A stretch of 64,000 nucleotides of DNA, from positions 1,984,001 through 2,048,000 of the forward strand of contig OZ251457.1 in assembly GCA_965242565.1 (NCBI GenBank), written 5' to 3'. The position numbers and the translations under genes are program-made. Source of the stretch: CATQGW01 sp965242565 (GTDB lineage: Bacteria > Chloroflexota > Dehalococcoidia > Bin125). Shown in pieces: positions 33,872 to 42,145 of this stretch (positions are counted from its first letter, which is position 1; each line of letters opens with the position of its first letter). The notes beneath the pieces are model-generated. The model was not told the origin of the DNA, made no database searches, and saw nothing but the letters and a program-made list of their open reading frames with translations.

Positions 33872-34492
33872 TTAGCTGAGGAAGAAGACGAGCGGGTAGA
33901 TGACCAGCAGCCAGACGAAGCCGACGAAGTGCCAGTAGAGAGTGGCAGCCTCAACAGCGGTGTTGCGCCTGGCGTCGAAGTGTCCGAGCAGGCCGCGGAT
34001 GAACTGGGCGAAGATGAAGAGCAGGCCGCCGATGACGTGCGCGCCGTGGAAGCCGGTCAGGGTGTAGAAGATGGCGGAGTAGGTGCCGTCGGAGATGCCG
34101 AAGCCGACCTCGCCCCACTCGAAGCCCTGGTTGACGATGAAGGCGGTGCCGGCGACGAGGACGATAGCCATCATCCAGAGCATGAGGCGTCGGTTGCCCT
34201 TGCGGATGGCGAAGGCGGCGATCTGCATGGGGATCGAGGTGGCGACGAGGATGACGGTGAAGAAGATGGGGCGGAAGGTGTCGCCGTGGGCGGGGTGCGC
34301 GCCGTTGGTGGGCTCCCAGTGGAGGGTGTCGGCGTGGAGGGCGAGCATGGCGGCGATCAGTCCGGAGAAGAACATGATCTCGGAGAAGATGAAGAAGATG
34401 ATGCCCCAGAGGGCGGGGGGCATGGGCTCGTCGCCGACGAGGAAGCTGCGGACGGGGTGGACGCGCTTGGCGGGGATCGTACCGGCGGCCAT
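33872..34492 (-). CDS. ctaE: Cytochrome c oxidase subunit III
   Basis: The 206-aa subunit has five helices, the short form found in caa3-type oxidases. Motifs are GIIFFIFSEIMFFSGLIAAM near residue 35, with the conserved Glu in the membrane, NQGFEWGEVGFGISDG near 120, GFHGAHVIGGLLFIFAQ near 148 and WHFVGFVWLLVIYPLVFF at the end. It starts 2 bp after ctaD and is not catalytic itself; it stabilises subunit I. Confidence 0.95.
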   Translation of the reverse strand: MAAGTIPAKRVHPVRSFLVGDEPMPPALWGIIFFIFSEIMFFSGLIAAMLALHADTLHWEPTNGAHPAHGDTFRPIFFTVILVATSIPMQIAAFAIRKGNRRLMLWMMAIVLVAGTAFIVNQGFEWGEVGFGISDGTYSAIFYTLTGFHGAHVIGGLLFIFAQFIRGLLGHFDARRNTAVEAATLYWHFVGFVWLLVIYPLVFFLS

Positions 34493-34494
34493 GG

Positions 34495-36204
34495 TCAGTC
34501 TCCCGCCTTGCGGGCGGAGCCGCCGTTGGCTGGGACGTGCCCGTGGTAGTGCTCGTCATCCTGCAGGCGCTCGCCGAAGCGAAGGTCGAAGAGCGGGCGC
34601 TCGGAGCGGATTTCGGGCAGCGAGTCGAAGTTGTGGGGCGGCGGCGGGGAGGTGGTGGCCCACTCGAGGGTGGTGCCCTCCCAGGGGTCGCCGGAGGCGC
34701 GCTCGCCGTATTTGAGCGAGTAGAAGATGTTGAAGAAGAAGACGAGCATGCCGGCGGCGGAGACGAAGGCGCCGATCGTGGCGATGGTATTCATCAGTTC
34801 CCAGCCGGGGTTGGCGACGTAGTCGTTGATGCGACGGGGCATGCCGTCGAGGCCGAGCAGCAGCTGGGTGAAGAAGATCAGGTTGACGCCGATGAAGAGG
34901 AGCCAGAAGTGGAGCTTGCCGAGGCCCTCGTTCATGAACTTGCCGAACATCTTGGGGAACCAGTAGTAGCAGCCGGCGAGGAAGCCGAAGGTGGCCGCGA
35001 TGGACATGGTGTAGTGGAAGTGTCCGACGACGAAGTAGGTGTCGTGGAGGGCGAAGTCGACGGGGACGGCGGCGTGGAAGACGCCGGTGATGCCGCCGAT
35101 CAGGAAGAGCATGAGGAAGCCGACGCTGAACAGCATGGCGGTGGGGAAGACATTGGAGCCGCGCCACATGGTGGCGATCCAGTTGAACATTTTGACGCCG
35201 GTGGGGACGGCAATCAGGAAGGTGGCGCCCATGAAGAAGGGCAGGAAGACGCCGCCGGTGGTGAACATGTGGTGGGCCCAGACGATGAAGCCGAGCAGGC
35301 CGATGGCGATCAGGGCGAGCACCATGGAGCGGTAGCCGAAGATCGGTCGGCGGGTGAAGACGCCGAAGACGTCGGAGACGATGCCCATGGCGGGCAGGAT
35401 CATGATGTAGACGGCGGGGTGGGAGTAGAACCAGAAGAGGTTCTGCCAGAGCAGGGGTTGTCCGCCCTGGGAGGGTTCGAAGAATGCGCCTTCTGCGCCG
35501 TTGCGGTCGATGAAGCCCATGACCAGGGCGGCGGCGAGGACGGGGGTGGAGAGGAGGATCAACAGCCCGGTGACCATCGTGGTCCAGGTGAAGAGGGGCA
35601 TCCGCCACATGGTCATGCCGGGGGCGCGCATTTTGAAGATGGTGACGAGGAAGTTGACGGAGCCGAAGATGGAGGCCTGGCCGAGCAGGATCACGCCGAT
35701 CAGCCACATATCCATGCCGGAGCCGGGCTTTTCGGCGTTCGCGCCGCTGTCGAGGGTGATCGGCGGGTAGGCGGTCCAGCCGGCGGAGGCTGAGCCGCCG
35801 TCGACGGCGAAGGAGAGGGCGAGGAGGACGCCGCCGAAGAGGAAGATCCAGAAGGAGAGTGCGTTGATGCGGGGGAAGGCCATGTCGAGCGCGCCGATTT
35901 GGAGCGGCATCGAGTAGTTCATGAAGGCGGCGCCGACGGGCAGCAGAAAGAGGAAGATCATCACGCTGCCGTGCATCGTGAACATGGAGTTGTAGGCCTC
36001 GGCGCTGATGATCGTGCCGGTCTCCATGAGCTCGGTGCGCATGACGAGCGAGAAGGCCATGCCGACGAGGCCGAAGACCCCGGCGGCCCAGAGGTACATG
36101 ATGCCGATCTTCTTGTGGTCGACGGTGGTCAACCACTCGAGGATGGTGCGCCAGGCAGCGACGCCCGCATAGCCCGTGGTCTGCGCGCCGGCCAAAGTCG
36201 CCAT
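34495..36204 (-). CDS. ctaD: Cytochrome c oxidase subunit I, A2 type
   Basis: The 569-aa catalytic subunit has twelve or more helices. Heme and copper ligands are in MHGSVMIFLFLLP, YSHPAVYIMILPAMGIVSDV (CuB His and the cross-linked Tyr), WAHHMFTTG (CuB His pair) and HDTYFVVGHFHYTMSIAATF (heme a3 and heme a). The helix VI motif is YSHPAVY rather than GHPEVY, so the proton-channel Glu of A1 oxidases is missing and the enzyme belongs to the A2 subfamily, like Thermus caa3. It reduces oxygen to water and pumps protons in the cytoplasmic membrane. The N-terminus carries about 20 residues before the first helix. It sits 32 bp after ctaC. Confidence 0.96.
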   Translation of the reverse strand: MATLAGAQTTGYAGVAAWRTILEWLTTVDHKKIGIMYLWAAGVFGLVGMAFSLVMRTELMETGTIISAEAYNSMFTMHGSVMIFLFLLPVGAAFMNYSMPLQIGALDMAFPRINALSFWIFLFGGVLLALSFAVDGGSASAGWTAYPPITLDSGANAEKPGSGMDMWLIGVILLGQASIFGSVNFLVTIFKMRAPGMTMWRMPLFTWTTMVTGLLILLSTPVLAAALVMGFIDRNGAEGAFFEPSQGGQPLLWQNLFWFYSHPAVYIMILPAMGIVSDVFGVFTRRPIFGYRSMVLALIAIGLLGFIVWAHHMFTTGGVFLPFFMGATFLIAVPTGVKMFNWIATMWRGSNVFPTAMLFSVGFLMLFLIGGITGVFHAAVPVDFALHDTYFVVGHFHYTMSIAATFGFLAGCYYWFPKMFGKFMNEGLGKLHFWLLFIGVNLIFFTQLLLGLDGMPRRINDYVANPGWELMNTIATIGAFVSAAGMLVFFFNIFYSLKYGERASGDPWEGTTLEWATTSPPPPHNFDSLPEIRSERPLFDLRFGERLQDDEHYHGHVPANGGSARKAGD

Positions 36205-36236
36205 GTTGCCGCCCCTCCTTCAGCGCTCTCGGCGGT

Positions 36237-37580
36237 TCAGCCGCCGGCTGCAATCGACTCGGCCAGCTTGGACGGTATCACCGCCGCGTCGGGCGGGCGC
36301 TCAACCGTCTGGAGCCAGGCGTAGATGTCGGCGATTTCGTCGTCGCTGACCTCCTCCGGAGGGAAGGCGGTCATCGCTTCAAAGGGTTGGCGGTACTGCT
36401 CGATCACGCGCTCGAGCGAGACGATGGTCTGGGCGATGGTGGGGCCGACGAGGCCCTCGCCGCGGTCGCCGTGGCAGACATTGCAGCCAAGCGAGAAGAA
36501 GAGTTCTTGTCCGTTGGCGGGGTTGCCGACCGCGCCTTCCTCAGCCGGCGCTTCCTCTTCCATGCCGAAGTCGCCTTCGACGGGTTCGGGGAGTTCGGGG
36601 GTTTTGGCGGCGAACCAGTCGCGGTAATCGCGCTGGGAGAGGGCGACGACGGAGAAGATCATGCGGGCGTGGTCGCGTCCGCAGTATTCGGCGCACTGGC
36701 TTTTGAACTCGCCGGTCTCGTTGACGCGCACCCACATCGTCTGCACGCGGCCGGGCACGGCGTCGAGCTTGTAGAGGAACTGGGGGGTGTAAAAAGCGTG
36801 GAGGACATCGGCGCTGGCGATGTTGAAGCGGATCATGGTGTCGACGGGGACGGTGACGATGGGTGTGTTGTCGGCGGCCTGGAGGCGGCCTTCGGGGACG
36901 GTGTCGGTGCCGTTGAAGACGCGCATGACATCGTCGCCGCGGCTGTGGCGGATGGGGACGGTGCCGTTGACGGCGCGCTCGACGGTGACGACGTCGCCCT
37001 CGCGGGAGCGCACGCGCATGTGCTCAACGCCGAGTTTGAGGGTCATGAAGGGCTGGACAAGCGAGGGGTCGCGGAGCGTCAGCTCGGTGTCGGCGGGGTC
37101 GCCGGAGAGTCCGGCGGCGAGTTGGGTGCCGAGCGGGACGGCGTAGTTGAAGGCCCAGGCCCATTGGCGGCCCTGGACATCGACTTCAACGATGTTTTCG
37201 TCGGGGTCGGCGGCGGACTGGATATCTTCGAGGACGACGAGGGAACCGATGAAGAGCGCGACGACGATGACGAGGGGGATGGCGGTCCAGAGGACTTCGG
37301 CGGTGGTGTTGTGGGCGACCTGGGTGGGGAGTTCGTCGTCGGACTTGCGCTTGTAGCGGAAGACGACCCAGAGGATCATGGCTTCGACGATGACGAAGAC
37401 GGCGACGCCGATGCCGAAGACGACGAAGTAGAGGACGCGGATGTCGTCGCCCTGGTCGGAGACGGCGGGCGGCAGGGCGACCTGCGCGAATGCGCCCTGG
37501 GTGAGGGCGAGCAGGGCGAGGAACGCGCCGAACGTGATCAACAGGAGGCGGCCGGGCCGGCTGCGCCAGAGTCGCTGCAT
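36237..37580 (-). CDS. ctaC: Cytochrome c oxidase subunit II fused to cytochrome c
   Basis: The 447-aa protein has a signal peptide (LLLITFGAFLALLALTQGAF), two membrane helices (near 45-68 and 88-110) and the CuA domain with DVLHAFYTPQF and the cluster CAEYCGRDHARM near residue 288. A cytochrome c domain with the heme site CNVCHG near 370 and a distal Met candidate (AMTAFP) follows, making this a caa3-type subunit II. An insert of about 60 residues (VEHMRVRSREGDVVTVERAV onward) sits in the CuA domain between strands and is longer than in textbook CuA proteins. The second ATG is chosen because GGGGGAG lies 8 bases before it and only 2 before the first ATG. Confidence 0.94.
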   Translation of the reverse strand: MQRLWRSRPGRLLLITFGAFLALLALTQGAFAQVALPPAVSDQGDDIRVLYFVVFGIGVAVFVIVEAMILWVVFRYKRKSDDELPTQVAHNTTAEVLWTAIPLVIVVALFIGSLVVLEDIQSAADPDENIVEVDVQGRQWAWAFNYAVPLGTQLAAGLSGDPADTELTLRDPSLVQPFMTLKLGVEHMRVRSREGDVVTVERAVNGTVPIRHSRGDDVMRVFNGTDTVPEGRLQAADNTPIVTVPVDTMIRFNIASADVLHAFYTPQFLYKLDAVPGRVQTMWVRVNETGEFKSQCAEYCGRDHARMIFSVVALSQRDYRDWFAAKTPELPEPVEGDFGMEEEAPAEEGAVGNPANGQELFFSLGCNVCHGDRGEGLVGPTIAQTIVSLERVIEQYRQPFEAMTAFPPEEVSDDEIADIYAWLQTVERPPDAAVIPSKLAESIAAGG

Positions 37581-37610
37581 CCGCATTGCTCCCCCTTGTT
37601 CTCGACTCTC

Positions 37611-38780
37611 TTAGTGTGACGCCTCGCCCGCTAATGCGGGAGCGGGCTCGCGGCTTTCTGTGTGGTCGGCGTCGTGCTGGTTGTGCTCATCGTGGTGTTC
37701 GGGTTCCTCGAAGGCCTGGATGTCCTCCCACCACCAGCCGACACCGCCGAAGACGATCAGGGTGATGCCGGCGCCGAGCAGTTCGGCGGGGAAGACAGCG
37801 CCGAGCCCGGTGAGGATCAGGCCCAGGGCGAAGATAACGGGCGAGAGGCTGGGGGGCGGCATGTGGACGCCGGGGGGCGCTTCGGCTTCGGGCATGATTT
37901 GGAGCGGCTGCCGGCGGAATTCGGCGGGGCCGCCGGCTTCGTAGTAGCCCATGTCTTCCGTGAACCAGCGGAGCGCGGAGAGGCCGATCAGGGCGATGCC
38001 GACGCCGAGCAGTTCGCCGGGGAAGACGGCGCCGAGGCCGGTGACGATCAGTCCGAGAGCGAAGAGGAGAGGCGCGAGGCTGGGCGGGGGCAGATGGGCG
38101 GAGTGGTCGTCGTGGGCGGAATCGTGGTCATCGACATGTGCGCCGTGCTCGCCTTCGGCGCCGGCGGTGAGCTGGAGGAGGGAGGGTGAGACATCGGGCT
38201 TGGGGGCGATCAGCGCGGGGACATCGCCGCTGCGGGAAGCAGGCAGGGGTTGGAGGTAGCGGTCGACCACGGCGACGCGCTCGGTGCGGTAGGCCATGGG
38301 GCGGAGCGCGGGAGGCAGCAGGCCGGCGATGGGCTTGAGCAGGTCGGGGCCGCTGTAGGCCTCGCTGAGGTCGATGCCGAAGGCGGCGGGGCGACGGCGG
38401 AAGGCGATCAGTTTGTGCAGGCTGATGCCGTGCAGGCGGCAGAGTCGCATTGCGCGTCCGGCCTGGCCGGTGGGGACATAGAGCACGAGCGGGGCGGCTT
38501 TGGCGAGCGCGGCCCAACGCTCGGAGGCGATCTCGTTGGTCACCTCGTGGCCGAGCGCGATGTCGCCGATGAGCGCGATGAAGTGGCCGGGTTCCTCGGT
38601 GACGACGATGTCGGGGTAGAGCCAACCGCCGGATTTGACCTGGACGCCGATTTGGCGGTTGGGAAAGTTGACGGCGACTTCGCGGTCGGGGAATTCGTCG
38701 TTGGGGTAGCCGTAGCGGGCGGCCACGATTTGTTCGAGCACTGCGCCCCGCTTGGTGCGCGCCGCGTTTGCGGTGGGCAT
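37611..38780 (-). CDS. Fusion: nuclease-like N-terminal domain plus two CtaF-like membrane hairpins
   Basis: The 389-aa protein heads the oxidase operon, 31 bp before ctaC. Residues 230-375 hold two near-identical copies of a subunit-IV-like module: HLPPPSLAPLLFALGLIVTG and HMPPPSLSPVIFALGLILTG, each with two helices and ending in W(F/W)(T/E)ED(M/I). The actinobacterial-type oxidase subunit IV has a similar PPPSxxP start. Residues 1-150 are soluble and unlike any oxidase subunit: VQVKSGGWLYPDIVVTEEPG near 48 looks like a restriction-endonuclease fold core, though the usual ExK is not clear, so it may be inactive. The His-rich linkers (DDHDSAHDDHSAH; HHDEHNQHD) could bind metal, possibly copper. 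The combination is unusual. Confidence 0.75.
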   Translation of the reverse strand: MPTANAARTKRGAVLEQIVAARYGYPNDEFPDREVAVNFPNRQIGVQVKSGGWLYPDIVVTEEPGHFIALIGDIALGHEVTNEIASERWAALAKAAPLVLYVPTGQAGRAMRLCRLHGISLHKLIAFRRRPAAFGIDLSEAYSGPDLLKPIAGLLPPALRPMAYRTERVAVVDRYLQPLPASRSGDVPALIAPKPDVSPSLLQLTAGAEGEHGAHVDDHDSAHDDHSAHLPPPSLAPLLFALGLIVTGLGAVFPGELLGVGIALIGLSALRWFTEDMGYYEAGGPAEFRRQPLQIMPEAEAPPGVHMPPPSLSPVIFALGLILTGLGAVFPAELLGAGITLIVFGGVGWWWEDIQAFEEPEHHDEHNQHDADHTESREPAPALAGEASH

Positions 38781-38941
38781 CGTTCGGCTCGTCTCCCCGA
38801 GGCGCGACCGCCGGGCGCTGCTTCCCGGCGCGCCGCCTCGTCAGCTTCCGTAGTGTTCCCGATCCATCGCTCACACTCAAGCGCCGCGGTGTGAAGCGCC
38901 GCACCAGGCGGGTTCAGGCGCGGCGGCGCAAGCGAGGCGGC

Positions 38942-40105
38942 TCAGACGGAGCGCGGCTCCTGGTTGACGGGGATGTAGCGCGGTCGGTAGATGGCGACGC
39001 CGCGGCCGTCGCGGGCGCGGGTGCGCTCGTCGACGATTTGGGCGCCGATGCCGGCGATCCGGGACCAGCCGAAGAGGGTGGTGTAGTAGTCGGGGTCGGT
39101 GAAGCCGAGCGCGTTGATCAGGCTGCCGGAGACGAGGTCCACGTTGGGGTAGGGGTTCTGGACCTTGGGGTTTTCCTTGAGCACGCGGATGCCGGCCTCG
39201 CGGACGGCTTTGACGGCGTTGAACCAGTGGTCGTCGGGGCAGAGTTCTTCGCCGACCTGGAGTTGGACTTTGGCGCGGGGGTCTTCCCGGCGGAGGACGG
39301 CGTGGCCGAAGCCGTAGATCAGTTCGCGGTTGGCCATGCGGGCGCGGAGTTTTTCGGCGGCTTCGTCGACGTCGGTGGTGTCGAGTTCGCGCACCATGAA
39401 GAAGCAGTCCTGGTTGGCCATGCCGTGGCGGGGGCCGGCGAGGCCGTTCATGGCGGAGGCCATGGAGCGGTACATGTCGGCGAGGCCGCTGGCGACGGCG
39501 CGCCCGGTGAAGGTGGAGAGGTTGCCGCCGCCGTGGTCGGCGTGGAGCACGTAGTAGACGGAGAGGAGGCGGGTGAGCGCTTCGACATCGCCGCCGGGCA
39601 TGCCGAGCATGTGGACGAAGTTGGCGACGTAACCGCGCTCGGGCTGTGAGGCGATCGGCTCGCCCCAGCCTTCGCGGAGGCGGAAGATGGCGGCGAGGGT
39701 GGCGGGGATGCGGGCGACGAGGTTGAGCGCGTCCTCGTAAAAGTCATCGGTCTTGCCGACCATCCCGAGAATCTGGATCGAGGCGGCGAAGAGGTCCATG
39801 GGGTGGCCGGACATGGGCAGGGCGTGGATGGCCTCGAAGGCCTCGGCCGGGACCTCGGAGCGGGCGGCGATGTCGGCGGTGAAGGCGGCTTTCTCTTCGG
39901 CGGTCGGCAGCGACTTGTTGAAGAGCAGGTAGATGATGTCCTCGGCGGGCATGAAGGCCAGATCGGCGATCGGGTAGCCGACGTAAGAGACGCCTTCCTC
40001 GGGGTCGACGTAGCTGGTCTCGCAGGTGCCGACGGGGTAGCCGCGCAGGCCGGTGTCGAGCTGCGCGTTGGTGATGGTGAATTCGATCTCGGGCAGTGCG
40101 GCCAT
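38942..40105 (-). CDS. gltA: Citrate synthase
   Basis: The 387-aa enzyme condenses oxaloacetate and acetyl-CoA. It is of the type closer to eukaryotic synthases: YVLHADHGGGNLSTFTGR near 190-207 for the first catalytic His, YGFGHAVLRREDPRA near 268 for the second, and NVDLVSGSLI near 327 for the catalytic Asp. The common Glu in HxDHE is Gly here, as I would expect only in some members. The second of two ATGs (40105) is chosen because GAGAGG touches the first one and lies 9 bases before the second. It begins a possible transcript separate from the oxidase operon: the 161-bp gap to the fusion gene shows no hairpin repeat. Confidence 0.92.
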   Translation of the reverse strand: MAALPEIEFTITNAQLDTGLRGYPVGTCETSYVDPEEGVSYVGYPIADLAFMPAEDIIYLLFNKSLPTAEEKAAFTADIAARSEVPAEAFEAIHALPMSGHPMDLFAASIQILGMVGKTDDFYEDALNLVARIPATLAAIFRLREGWGEPIASQPERGYVANFVHMLGMPGGDVEALTRLLSVYYVLHADHGGGNLSTFTGRAVASGLADMYRSMASAMNGLAGPRHGMANQDCFFMVRELDTTDVDEAAEKLRARMANRELIYGFGHAVLRREDPRAKVQLQVGEELCPDDHWFNAVKAVREAGIRVLKENPKVQNPYPNVDLVSGSLINALGFTDPDYYTTLFGWSRIAGIGAQIVDERTRARDGRGVAIYRPRYIPVNQEPRSV

Positions 40106-40159
40106 CTGGATCATCCTCTCTGAAGCGCCGGGCGCGAACGCCCGGGCGGCGCGTTGGGC

Positions 40160-41137
40160 TCAGCCGTCGACCGACACAACCTGAAGGCGCATCGTGCCGC
40201 GTGGGACCTGGATTTCGACGATCGCGCCGACGGTGGCGTCGATCAAACCTTTGCCGACGGGGCTTTCGACGGAGATGCGGCGTTGGGGGGCGTCGACCTC
40301 GGTGGGGCCGACGAGGGTGTACGCCTGGACGCGCTGGTCGTCGGCGTCGAGCCGCTTGACGCCGACGGTGCTGCCGAGGTGGGCGCGTCCGGTGGCTTCG
40401 GTTTCGCTGATCACCGCGTGGGCGATCTGGTATTCGAGTTCGTTGATGCGGGAGTTGAGGCGCTCCTGCTGCTCGCGGGCGGCTTCCAGCGGCGCGTTTT
40501 CGCGGATGTCTTTGTCTTCGCGGGCCTGGGCGACGGCCTGGATGGCGGCAGGCAGCTCTTCGCGCAGGCGGCCCAGGTCGAGCTTGAGTTGTTCGAGGCC
40601 GTCGGCGGTCATCTCGAAGCGTTCGGCTTCCTCGTGCTCAAGCGCGGCGGAGGAAGAAGCGGTGAGGGACTTGACGCGCAGGTGGTTGCCGAGGTTGACC
40701 TCGGTGTAGCCGCAGTTTTTCCAGCAGAAGCGGAGGAACTCCTTGACCGGGATGAGACGGGCGGCGACATCGGCGGCGTTGGCGCCGATGGTTTCCTGGA
40801 AGGCGGCCATGCCGTGCGGAGTCAGATCGGCGATCGGCAGGTCGGGAGAGACCTGGGAGACGAACTGGGTGACGGCGGTGCGGGCGTTTTTGTCGAAGGG
40901 AGGTGTGGTTCGTCTGGTCGGGGGGGCGTCGGGGTTGTCTTCGCGCAGTTTGGCGGCGCGCTTCTGGCGCTGTTGCTCGCGTTTCTCGCTCCACTCGAAG
41001 TATTCGGAGGCGGCCTCGCCGACCGTCTTGACCCGCCGCGACATGCGGGCGTCGCCCTCGACGATGTCGTCAACGCCGTCGCCGTCTTCGGCGATTCCGA
41101 CGTCGTCTCTCAGGGTGGCGGTGGTCTCGATCGTCAT
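40160..41137 (-). CDS. GreA-like transcription factor with extra N-terminal domain
   Basis: The 325-aa protein is twice the size of GreA. The C-terminal 155 residues are a GreA/GreB unit: MTADGLEQLKLDLGRLREEL begins the coiled coil, and AREDKDIRENAPLEAAREQQ near 208-227 carries the tip acidic residues (D and E of DxxEN) that place Mg in the RNA polymerase channel for transcript cleavage. The globular FKBP-like part follows to the end (SVESPVGKGLIDATVGAIVE). Residues 28-150 instead resemble the SAM-like core-binding domain of tyrosine recombinases: TAVTQFVSQVSPDLPIADLT, then AAFQETIG and RLIPVKEFLRFCWKNCGYTE. No recombinase catalytic domain is present. The role may be transcription rescue with a DNA-binding extension. 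Confidence 0.84.
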   Translation of the reverse strand: MTIETTATLRDDVGIAEDGDGVDDIVEGDARMSRRVKTVGEAASEYFEWSEKREQQRQKRAAKLREDNPDAPPTRRTTPPFDKNARTAVTQFVSQVSPDLPIADLTPHGMAAFQETIGANAADVAARLIPVKEFLRFCWKNCGYTEVNLGNHLRVKSLTASSSAALEHEEAERFEMTADGLEQLKLDLGRLREELPAAIQAVAQAREDKDIRENAPLEAAREQQERLNSRINELEYQIAHAVISETEATGRAHLGSTVGVKRLDADDQRVQAYTLVGPTEVDAPQRRISVESPVGKGLIDATVGAIVEIQVPRGTMRLQVVSVDG

Positions 41138-41291
41138 TGCCATCTCCGACTGTCTGCGGCGGCTGTCCGCGTGATTGCCCCGGCGATTGTCTGCGGCGGT
41201 CCCCTGAGGAGTCGCTCCATCATCGTACCGAACGGTCGCGGGCAGCCTGCCGCAACCGCGAACGGCTCCCTGGCGGCCTATTCTACCCCCT

Positions 41292-42053
41292 GTGCGCGAT
41301 GCCTACTCCGATGCTCGCTCCACGGGGCCGCCGCCGGCGCCCGACAAGCGGCTGGAGGGACTGATCGGCGAGGAGCTGGAGGCGGCCGGTCTGCGGGCAT
41401 CGGCGCGCGCCCAGCGGCAGCTGGCACTGTGGCTGGGAGCGCTGCTGGCGCAGCCGCGCAATCTGACGGGGGTGCGGGAGCCGGCGGAGGCGGTGGCCAA
41501 GCACGTGATCGAGCCGCTGCGCGGGTTTGAGGCGGCGCTCGGAGCGGACATCGCCGTCCCGCACGGGCCGATCATTGATGTGGGCAGCGGCAACGGCGCG
41601 CCGGGGCTGCCGATTGGGCTGGCGCATCCCGATCGGCCGCTGATGCTGCTCGATTCGCGCGCGTCGGCGGTGGAATTCCTGCGCACGCTGCCGGGGCTGC
41701 TGGATGCGCCGCAGGTTGAGGCGCGACTAGGGCGCGCGGAGGAGGCGTCGGATCTGCGGGAGCGGTTCGCGGTCGCGCTGACGCGGGCGGCGGCGGGCCC
41801 GCCGGTCGCGCTGGAATTGACGATCCCGCTGCTGGCCGTGGGCGGCGTGCTGCTCGCCTACGCGCGGCCGCCGGATGATCTCGCGCCTCTCCAGGCGGCG
41901 GCGGAGACACTGGGGGCGGTGATGATGCCGATCTCAGGGCCGGTCACTGAGGCAAGGGGAGCTGACGTGGAGCTGATCGCGGCGGTGAAGGCGCGGCCGA
42001 CGCCGGCGGGCTATCCGCGGCGCTGGCCGCAGATTCGGCGGCGGCCGCTCTGA
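41292..42053 (+). CDS. rsmG: 16S rRNA (guanine527-N7)-methyltransferase
   Basis: The 253-aa SAM-dependent methyltransferase modifies G527 of 16S rRNA. Motifs are NLTGVREPAEAVAKHVIEPL near residues 56-75 (family hallmark NLTxxxxxxxxxxxHxxDSL in altered form), the SAM-binding IIDVGSGNGAPGLPIGLAHP near 97-116, LLDSRASAVEFLR, and LTRAAAGP in place of the common SRAFA. The GTG start at 41292 gives the expected N-terminal length. It is divergent from the GreA-like gene across a 154-bp gap. Confidence 0.88.
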   Translation: MRDAYSDARSTGPPPAPDKRLEGLIGEELEAAGLRASARAQRQLALWLGALLAQPRNLTGVREPAEAVAKHVIEPLRGFEAALGADIAVPHGPIIDVGSGNGAPGLPIGLAHPDRPLMLLDSRASAVEFLRTLPGLLDAPQVEARLGRAEEASDLRERFAVALTRAAAGPPVALELTIPLLAVGGVLLAYARPPDDLAPLQAAAETLGAVMMPISGPVTEARGADVELIAAVKARPTPAGYPRRWPQIRRRPL

Positions 42054-42145
42054 GGCTCAGTTTGCACTGCGTTCGGTCGAGTGATGGCGACAAACAGCGA
42101 CGGGGCGCACACATCGACTCGGCGGCGCATTACGATCGCATTTCT

